From an uncultured Schwartzia sp. (GTDB lineage Bacteria > Bacillota > Negativicutes > Selenomonadales > Selenomonadaceae): DNA of 19,949 bases. The notes beneath the pieces are model-generated. The model did not search any database. It was not told the DNA's origin and saw nothing but the letters and a program-made list of their open reading frames with translations. Position numbers and translations under genes: made by a program. The first letter of the stretch is position 1; every line of letters starts with the position of its first letter. Positions 14,972 through 19,949 of this stretch are shown piece by piece. The DNA lies in NCBI GenBank assembly GCA_905372875.1, contig CAJPQU010000017.1, positions 1 through 19,949 of the forward strand. The letters run 5' to 3'.

Positions 14972-15919
14972 TTACCGCAAATTCTCCTGCACCGCCTCCA
15001 AAACATGGGGGATGCCCTTCACCAGATTCTGAATAATATCCTCCACCGATTCGATCTCGGAGAGCATCCCCGAGATCTGGCCGATCATCACCGACCCCAT
15101 CTCCACGTCGCCCTCTCGGGCCGCCAGCCGCAAGGTGCCCAAGCCCAGCTTTTCCAACTCTTCTATGGGAGCGCCGTGGCTCTCCCGATCCAGATAAATG
15201 CGTGACAGCTTATTTTGCAGGACCCGCGCCGGATGCCCGGTGGCCCTTCCCGTAATGACCGTGGACCGATCCCGGGCTTTTAAGACCATGTTTTTATAAT
15301 TCTCGTGGGCAATACATTCTTTGGAGAGGACAAACCGGGAACCCATCTGAACCGCTTTCGCGCCTAAAGAGAAAGCCGCGCAGATCCCCCGGGAATCACC
15401 GATGCCGCCGGCGGCGATGACCGGTACTTCCACCGCGTCTACCACTTGCGGCACCAAGGGCAGCGTCGCGATTTCACCGATGTGTCCGCCGCTCTCCATG
15501 CCTTCGGCGATGATGGCGTCAACCCCGGTGCGGGCCAACCGTTTAGCCAAGGCCACCGAGGCCACCACCGGAATCACTTTAGAACCGATGGCCTTTAACG
15601 CAGGGATGTACTCTCCCGGATTGCCGGCTCCCGTCGTCACCACCGGTACCCTTTCCTCCACAACGACCTGCATGACTTCCTTGACGAAGGGGGACATGAG
15701 CATGATATTGACGCCGAAGGGCTTGTCCGTCGCCGCTTTTGTCTTTTGAATCTCGGCCCGCAGCACATCCGGCGGCATGTGGCCTGCGCCGATGATGCCA
15801 AGCCCCCCCGCGTTGGATACAGCGGAGGCCAGCTCCGCCGTGCCCAGCCATGCCATGCCGCCTTGGAATATCGGATATTTGATTTGCAGCAGCTTACAAA
15901 CCACATTTTCTTCAAACAT
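14972..15919 (-). CDS. fabK: Enoyl-ACP reductase II (FMN-dependent)
   Basis: Final reduction step of fatty acid elongation, 315 aa, FMN flavoprotein of the FabK family. Seen: the N-terminal YPIFQGGMAWLG, His146 in EGMESGGHIGE (the conserved FabK active-site His), AAGGIGDSRG and VQMGSRFVLS. It lacks the C-terminal Cys cluster of the second family member at 11788-12732, and its place between fabH and fabD supports a true FabK role. FabK is resistant to triclosan, unlike FabI. The start ATG overlaps the fabH stop by one base (TAATG), with AAGGAGG 7 bases upstream. Confidence 0.95.
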   Translation of the reverse strand: MFEENVVCKLLQIKYPIFQGGMAWLGTAELASAVSNAGGLGIIGAGHMPPDVLRAEIQKTKAATDKPFGVNIMLMSPFVKEVMQVVVEERVPVVTTGAGNPGEYIPALKAIGSKVIPVVASVALAKRLARTGVDAIIAEGMESGGHIGEIATLPLVPQVVDAVEVPVIAAGGIGDSRGICAAFSLGAKAVQMGSRFVLSKECIAHENYKNMVLKARDRSTVITGRATGHPARVLQNKLSRIYLDRESHGAPIEELEKLGLGTLRLAAREGDVEMGSVMIGQISGMLSEIESVEDIIQNLVKGIPHVLEAVQENLR

Positions 15920-16926
15920 TATAAATCCTCCTTAGCCCACTTCATAATGCAGGATGCCCAAGTCAGTCCGGCACCGAAGCCGGCCATCGCCACGATATCG
16001 CCTTTTTTAAATCGTCCTTCCCCCGCGGCCTCCGCTAATGCCATGGGGATGGAACCGGCCGATACGTTGCCATATTTTTCAATATTTATTATAACCTTTT
16101 CCAGCGGCATGGCAAGCCGTTTAGCCGCGGAACGGATGATGCGCGTATTGGCCTGATGGGGGACCAGCCAATCGATGTCCGCTGCCGTGATCCCCGCCCG
16201 CTCCATGGAACGCTGGAGCGTCGCCGGCATAGCCCGGACGGCGAATTTAAAGACCTCCGGCCCGTCCATATGAATGCGGTTCAATCGCTTGGCGATGGTC
16301 TCTTCCGTGATCATACAGCGGCTGCCGCTGGCAGGAATACCCAAATAATCCGCCCCCGAACCGTCACTGCCTAAGTCAAAGGAAAGCATCCCGTACCCCG
16401 GCTCCACCGGCCCGTATACCGCCGCACCGGCCCCGTCGCCAAAGAGGACACAAGTATTTCGATCTTGCCAGTCCACATATTTCGAAAGCGTTTCGCCGCC
16501 GATGACCAAGACCCGGCGGTACGCCCCCGCTGTGATAAACTGCACCGCCACGGTAGAAGCGTAGACAAAGCCGGAACAGGCGGCCGAGAGATCAAAGGCC
16601 GCGGCGTGCTTGGCCCCTAAGCGGTTTTGTACCACGGAAGCCGCGGAAGGGCATACACAGTCGGCGGTAAGAGTGGCAAAAATGATAAGGTCCAAATCCT
16701 CCGCTGCGACGCCCGCGTCCGAAAGCGCTTTTTTCGCCGCCCGGCAGGCCAGTTCCGACACCGGCGTTTCTTCCGGCGCAATGCGCCGCTCCCGGATCCC
16801 GGTACGCTCTACGATCCACTCATCGCTGGTATCTACCATTTTTTCCAAATCGAAATTCGTTAAGACACGCTCCGGCACATAGAATCCTGTTCCCAAGATT
16901 CCGGCGTCAATTTTCTTCGACGTCAT
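15919..16926 (-). CDS. fabH: Beta-ketoacyl-ACP synthase III
   Basis: Initiates fatty acid synthesis by condensing an acyl-CoA primer with malonyl-ACP, 335 aa. The Cys-His-Asn triad is visible: Cys117 in LSAACSGFVYAS, His in WLVPHQANTRI, and Asn in IEKYGNVSAGS. DTSDEWIVERTGIRERRI near the N-terminus is a family hallmark. Starts inside the last 20 bases of plsX, with AGGAGGAG about 10 bases upstream, and ends on the first base of fabK. Primer preference (straight or branched) cannot be read from the sequence. Confidence 0.96.
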   Translation of the reverse strand: MTSKKIDAGILGTGFYVPERVLTNFDLEKMVDTSDEWIVERTGIRERRIAPEETPVSELACRAAKKALSDAGVAAEDLDLIIFATLTADCVCPSAASVVQNRLGAKHAAAFDLSAACSGFVYASTVAVQFITAGAYRRVLVIGGETLSKYVDWQDRNTCVLFGDGAGAAVYGPVEPGYGMLSFDLGSDGSGADYLGIPASGSRCMITEETIAKRLNRIHMDGPEVFKFAVRAMPATLQRSMERAGITAADIDWLVPHQANTRIIRSAAKRLAMPLEKVIINIEKYGNVSAGSIPMALAEAAGEGRFKKGDIVAMAGFGAGLTWASCIMKWAKEDL

Positions 16927-17935
16927 TGCGCAGCATCTCCTCCTTCACGATCGCATCGCGTATCCTGTCTAAAACCTTACTCCTGGCGAAATCGTTCGCC
17001 ACCCGGATCGCACTGCAAATCGCCTTAGCGTTGGACGAGCCGTGACTGATAATACAGCAGCCGTCAACACCCAAAAGGGGCGCTCCCCCGTATTCGGTAA
17101 CATCTAATTTCTTCGCCAATCGCATGAGGGCCGGCTTAATGAGAAACGCCCCCAATTTCGTAAAAAATCCGCTCCCCTTCACCTCGTCCTTGACCAAGCG
17201 TCCAATGGTTTTCGCCAACCCTTCGCCGAACTTCAGGACCACGTTTCCCACGAAGCCGTCGCAGACCACCACATCGAAATTCCCTTTCGGCACATCCCGT
17301 CCTTCGGCATTCCCCACGAAATTCACCGTAGTCATGCTTTGCAGAAGGGGATACGTTTCTTTGACGAGCTCGTCGCCTTTCGTTTCCTCCTCGCCGATAT
17401 TGAGAAGCCCTACTCGGGGTTCTTCCGCCCCGAAGATCAGCTCCGAATAAATGGACCCCATCAGAGCGCTCTGCAAAAGATGGAGCGGTTTGGAATCCAC
17501 GTTGGCCCCCGAATCCAAAAGCAGCGTTACGCCTTTGGGCGTGGGAATCGGCGTGGCGATGGCCGGACGCTTAATCCCTCGGATTCGCTTTAAGATGAGC
17601 TGCGCCGCCGTCACCGCTGCGCCGGTACTACCGGCCGAAATCACCGCATCGCATACACCGTCACGCACGAGGCGCGTCGCTACCACCACCGACGAATCCT
17701 TTTTCTGACGCACTGCGTCCGCAGGATGCTCATCCATACCGATGACCTCGCTGGCCGGGTGAACGGTGATGGGCAGCTTCTTCCAGTCCCGTTCCTTATC
17801 AAGGAGGGAACGCAGCCGTGCCTCATTCCCGACCAGGACGATTTCACAGTCGATGGTCTTAGCGGCCCGAAGCGCCCCGAACACGATCTGTTCCGGCGCA
17901 AAATCTCCGCCCATAGCGTCTACCGCAATCTTCAT
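16907..17935 (-). CDS. plsX: Phosphate acyltransferase PlsX
   Basis: Converts acyl-ACP to acyl-phosphate, the donor for PlsY in phospholipid synthesis, 342 aa, peripheral membrane enzyme. Family signatures are IAVDAMGGDFAPE at the N-terminus, LLDSGANVD, LLNIGEEETKG and DGFVGNVVLKFGEG. The start is the ATG at 17935, with AAGGG about 8 bases upstream. First gene of the lipid operon plsX-fabH-fabK-fabD-fabG-acpP. Its own promoter lies downstream of the rpmF terminator, giving a leader of about 105 bases. It overlaps fabH by 20 bases. Confidence 0.96.
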   Translation of the reverse strand: MKIAVDAMGGDFAPEQIVFGALRAAKTIDCEIVLVGNEARLRSLLDKERDWKKLPITVHPASEVIGMDEHPADAVRQKKDSSVVVATRLVRDGVCDAVISAGSTGAAVTAAQLILKRIRGIKRPAIATPIPTPKGVTLLLDSGANVDSKPLHLLQSALMGSIYSELIFGAEEPRVGLLNIGEEETKGDELVKETYPLLQSMTTVNFVGNAEGRDVPKGNFDVVVCDGFVGNVVLKFGEGLAKTIGRLVKDEVKGSGFFTKLGAFLIKPALMRLAKKLDVTEYGGAPLLGVDGCCIISHGSSNAKAICSAIRVANDFARSKVLDRIRDAIVKEEMLRNDVEEN

Positions 17936-17947
17936 CAGGAATCCCTT

Positions 17948-18037
17948 CTATCCCCTTTGCCCCGAAGGAAAACTGCCGCCTCGTCCCTGCAAAAATATCG
18001 GACAGCGCAGCCTTCTCTTTTCCTTTTCAGCAACCAT
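17948..18037 (-). CDS. Possible leaderless 29-codon reading frame ahead of plsX
   Basis: The ATG at 18037 lies 8 bases after the TATAAT of the plsX promoter, so it would be within a few bases of the mRNA 5' end. The frame encodes 29 residues starting MVAEKEKRRLRC, rich in Lys/Arg, and stops at a TAG right before the plsX SD (AAGGG). No SD could exist upstream. It could be a leader peptide coupled to plsX or chance; there is no homology I recognise. Confidence 0.2.
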   Translation of the reverse strand: MVAEKEKRRLRCPIFLQGRGGSFPSGQRG

Positions 18038-18045
18038 AGTGAAAT

Positions 18046-18074
18046 ATTATATCGGCTTTTCAGGGAAAATGCAA
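18046..18074 (-). promoter_or_regulatory. plsX-fab operon promoter
   Basis: On the minus strand: TTGCAT (18074-18069), 17-base spacer, perfect TATAAT (18051-18046). The weak -35 touches the U-run of the rpmF terminator. I see no FapR-type palindrome (TTAGTAC-like) near it, so the control of this operon is not evident. Confidence 0.65.
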
Positions 18075-18078
18075 GCAA

Positions 18079-18108
18079 AAAGAGAGCAGGCAAAACCCTG
18101 CTCTCTTT
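18079..18108 (-). terminator. Rho-independent terminator of rpmF
   Basis: Perfect 12-bp stem AAAGAGAGCAGG / CCTGCTCTCTTT with a 6-base loop, followed on the minus strand by a run of five T's. It begins about 10 bases after the rpmF stop and divides the DUF177-rpmF unit from the plsX operon. Confidence 0.88.
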
Positions 18109-18117
18109 CGATCAATC

Positions 18118-18297
18118 TTATTCACCCTGGGCAATAACTTCTTTGCCGTCATAGTAACCGCATTCCATACAGACATGATGCGGCATCTTCGGCTCATGGC
18201 ACTGGGGGCAAAGCACATAGCCCGGCGCAGTCAGTTTCCAAGTCGAACGGCGCGAATCGCGGCGAGCCTTCGACAGTTTACGCTTTGGCGCTGCCAT
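18118..18297 (-). CDS. rpmF: 50S ribosomal protein L32
   Basis: Large-subunit ribosomal protein, 59 aa: MAAPKRKLSKARRDSRR at the N-terminus is the typical L32 start. A zinc ribbon follows with Cys30-x2-Cys33 and Cys43-x2-Cys46, so this is the zinc-containing form. The ATG at 18297 has AAGGAGGTG 7 bases upstream. It lies 34 bases after the DUF177 gene; the pair followed by plsX and fabH is a widely conserved gene order. Confidence 0.96.
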   Translation of the reverse strand: MAAPKRKLSKARRDSRRSTWKLTAPGYVLCPQCHEPKMPHHVCMECGYYDGKEVIAQGE

Positions 18298-18331
18298 TGG
18301 GGTACACCTCCTTAAGAATCCACCTATCTTC

Positions 18332-18847
18332 TCAATCGTCTTGTTTTAACAAATTCGCTAACGCGGCCAGCCGCGGATCTATCGAGCGGCGGTCGCAGCC
18401 GCAATCGCCCCGGTTAAGATCCGCGCCGCAGCGAGGACAAAGGCCCCGGCAGTCGTCGCGGCAGAGATTGCGCAGCGGCTGTACCGTGAGGATCGTATCC
18501 CGCACCAAAGGCGCGATATCAATCGCTTCGTCCGTAAATCGCTCCACGCCGTCCTCTTGGGGATCGCCTTCGCGGTATCGCACAAAATCCTCCCCGAAAG
18601 GATAGGCCTGCGGCTGAGAAAATGTTCCCAAGCAGCGATCGCAAACGAAGGAGCGAAGAACGCGAACCGCGCCTTCTACCCGATAGGACCGACCTGTATT
18701 GACGCACGTTCCAGACACAGCAATCTCTCCCGCGAGGACGGCATTTTCCGGCGCCGCATCCAGCGCGTCGGCCGTCGTCTGAAAGTGAAACTCTGCCTGT
18801 GCTCCCAAGGGCGCCAAGGCGCCACTAAGCTTTATCAACATCCCCAT
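18332..18847 (-). CDS. DUF177/YceD-family protein, 23S rRNA accumulation
   Basis: YceD-family protein, 171 aa, nearly always encoded before rpmF and needed for normal 23S rRNA levels in E. coli and plants. The C-terminal half has the family cysteine pattern NLCRDDCRGLCPRCG followed by GDCGCD, preceded by CDRCLGTF in the middle; these probably bind metal. The start is uncertain between ATG 18847 and ATG 18841 (MLIKLSGA), with only a weak GAGG upstream. The promoter puts the mRNA start near 18860, so the leader is about 13-19 bases. Confidence 0.88.
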   Translation of the reverse strand: MGMLIKLSGALAPLGAQAEFHFQTTADALDAAPENAVLAGEIAVSGTCVNTGRSYRVEGAVRVLRSFVCDRCLGTFSQPQAYPFGEDFVRYREGDPQEDGVERFTDEAIDIAPLVRDTILTVQPLRNLCRDDCRGLCPRCGADLNRGDCGCDRRSIDPRLAALANLLKQDD

Positions 18848-18866
18848 CCGGCATCAACCTCAATCT

Positions 18867-18895
18867 ATTATAGCGACCGCCCCCAGCCTTGTCAA
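18867..18895 (-). promoter_or_regulatory. Full-consensus sigma-70 promoter for DUF177-rpmF
   Basis: On the minus strand: TTGACA (18895-18890), exactly 17 bases, TATAAT (18872-18867), matching the housekeeping consensus at all 12 positions. The spacer is GC-rich (ten Gs), which may temper melting. It should drive strong constitutive expression of rpmF. Confidence 0.9.
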
Positions 18896-18942
18896 GAAAC
18901 TTTGTCGGCATGGCAGCGCCTTGGCCTACAGCTTTCCTATGT

Positions 18943-19854
18943 CTAATGAATGGCTTTTTTTCGCACCCGACCGCCCACGATATCGTGAATCTGATGGATG
19001 GTGACGAAAGCCTCCGGATCTTCTTCTAAGATTACCTCTTTGAGCTTCCCCAGTTCCAGCCGGGTGACCACCGAGTAAAGGATCTCCCGATCCTCGCCGG
19101 AATAGCCGCCCGCGCCATGGAGAATGGTCACGCCGCGCCCCAGCCGGTGAAGAAGGGCCTCGGCCACTTCTTCGTTATGATGCGTGACAATCATGACGGC
19201 GTAGGATTCATCCAGTCCTTTCAGCACCACGTCGATCATCTTGGCGATGACAAAATAGGCCACGAGAGAATACATGGCTTTATCCCAGCCAAAGAGAAAT
19301 CCCGCGGCCGAAAGGATGAACAGATTGATAAACATGACCACTTCGCCCACGGAAAACACTGTCCGGCGATCCAAAATAATGGCCACGATCTCTGTCCCGT
19401 CGAGGGAGCCTCCAGCCCGCATAATGAGGCCCACTCCAATGCCGTCAATGATCCCGCCGAAAATGGCCGCCAAAAAGAAATCTTCGGTAATCCGAGGCAC
19501 CGGGGCAAAGACTTCTGACCACAGGGACAGGCAGAGGATTGCTACCGCTGTGGCCACGACGAAGCTCCGACCAAGCTGCCGGTAGCCAATATAGAGAAAG
19601 GGAAGATTCAGCCCTACCAGGAAAACACCCAGCGGCATGCCGGTGACCGCCGACATCATGATGGAAACGCCCACCACGCCGCCGTCGATGATCTGATTGG
19701 GAATGAGAAATATCTCTAATCCTGCGGCGGCAATAACAGCGCCCACAACGATCGTCAGATATTTTCCGAAATGGCTCCGCAGGGTACGCGGTGGACGCTT
19801 AGGGGACGACGCCGGAAAAATTTTGGGTGAGACCGCTGCTGCTTTTTCTTCCAT
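18943..19854 (-). CDS. YitT family membrane protein (DUF161 + DUF2179)
   Basis: Membrane protein of unknown function, 303 aa. About five or six hydrophobic segments run from residue 30 to 200, containing the family motifs FLIPNQIIDGGVVGVS, GIGVGLIMRAGGSLDGTE and FGWDKAMYSLVAYF. A soluble C-terminal DUF2179 domain follows from about 205 (ESYAVMIVTHHNEEVAEAL; HGAGGYSGEDREILYSVV). The start is the ATG at 19854, with GAGAGGAG 5 bases upstream; a longer in-frame GTG start at 19908 is possible but lacks such a site. It lies upstream of the DUF177 promoter and is a separate transcription unit. Confidence 0.92.
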   Translation of the reverse strand: MEEKAAAVSPKIFPASSPKRPPRTLRSHFGKYLTIVVGAVIAAAGLEIFLIPNQIIDGGVVGVSIMMSAVTGMPLGVFLVGLNLPFLYIGYRQLGRSFVVATAVAILCLSLWSEVFAPVPRITEDFFLAAIFGGIIDGIGVGLIMRAGGSLDGTEIVAIILDRRTVFSVGEVVMFINLFILSAAGFLFGWDKAMYSLVAYFVIAKMIDVVLKGLDESYAVMIVTHHNEEVAEALLHRLGRGVTILHGAGGYSGEDREILYSVVTRLELGKLKEVILEEDPEAFVTIHQIHDIVGGRVRKKAIH

Positions 19855-19949
19855 AGATTCTCCTCTCTTTCGTATGCCGCTCCTAAATCGTGCCTTCTGC
19901 TCCCTCACGCTTCGTTGCTCTGTCTGGACGCAAAATAATGCGCGGGGCA
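19855..19949. other. Window edge upstream of the YitT gene
   Basis: 95 bases. On the minus strand two short frames run in from beyond the window, ending at a TGA near 19908 (residues ...FASRQSNEA) and a TAG near 19885 (...ATKREGAEGTI). Either could be the C-terminus of a neighbouring gene. Nothing firmer can be said, and no clear promoter is visible. Confidence 0.3.

Overview
The window is about 20 kb of compact, GC-rich bacterial chromosome. Every protein gene except one (a MarR-type regulator) reads on the minus strand. Two sets of genes point to a diderm member of the Firmicutes (Negativicutes such as Megasphaera, Dialister or Selenomonas relatives). The first is a Gram-negative-style RND efflux pump with a lipoprotein adaptor. 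The second is a Firmicute-style fatty acid cluster (DUF177-rpmF-plsX-fabH-fabK-fabD-fabG-acpP) that uses the flavoprotein enoyl reductase FabK. The genus is an inference; there is no rRNA gene here to confirm it.

Low-coordinate third (1-8.9 kb): drug export. Two ABC half-transporters overlap and form a heterodimeric exporter with one degenerate and one canonical ATP site. A hairpin terminator separates them from an acrA-acrB RND pair. acrAB is divergent from a marR gene, and a perfect 22-bp palindrome between them overlaps the marR promoter and lies just downstream of the acrA promoter. This looks like a complete self-regulated efflux switch. The outer-membrane channel is not in the window. 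marR is closed by a strong bidirectional terminator shared with the next, convergent gene.

Middle (8.9-12.7 kb): a small RNase Z-like metallo-beta-lactamase-fold hydrolase, RNase III (rnc), the condensing enzyme fabF, and an FMN-dependent FabK/nitronate-monooxygenase-family protein with a C-terminal four-cysteine cluster. The last resembles the FabX class that makes unsaturated fatty acids in Helicobacter pylori and is the most interesting protein in the window. The 255-bp gap upstream of it holds a 154-bp block bounded by inverted repeats and flanked by perfect 9-bp direct repeats, which looks like a small non-autonomous mobile element.

High-coordinate part (13-19.9 kb): a tight fatty acid synthesis operon transcribed plsX, fabH, fabK, fabD, fabG, acpP, with gaps of a few tens of bases or overlaps. 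It has its own promoter downstream of the rpmF terminator. That promoter appears to place a tiny leaderless reading frame in front of plsX. Upstream lies the two-gene unit DUF177 (YceD)-rpmF, driven by a perfect consensus TTGACA-N17-TATAAT promoter with a very short leader. A YitT-family membrane protein is at the edge. No fabZ, acetyl-CoA carboxylase genes, fabT or fapR are present in the window.
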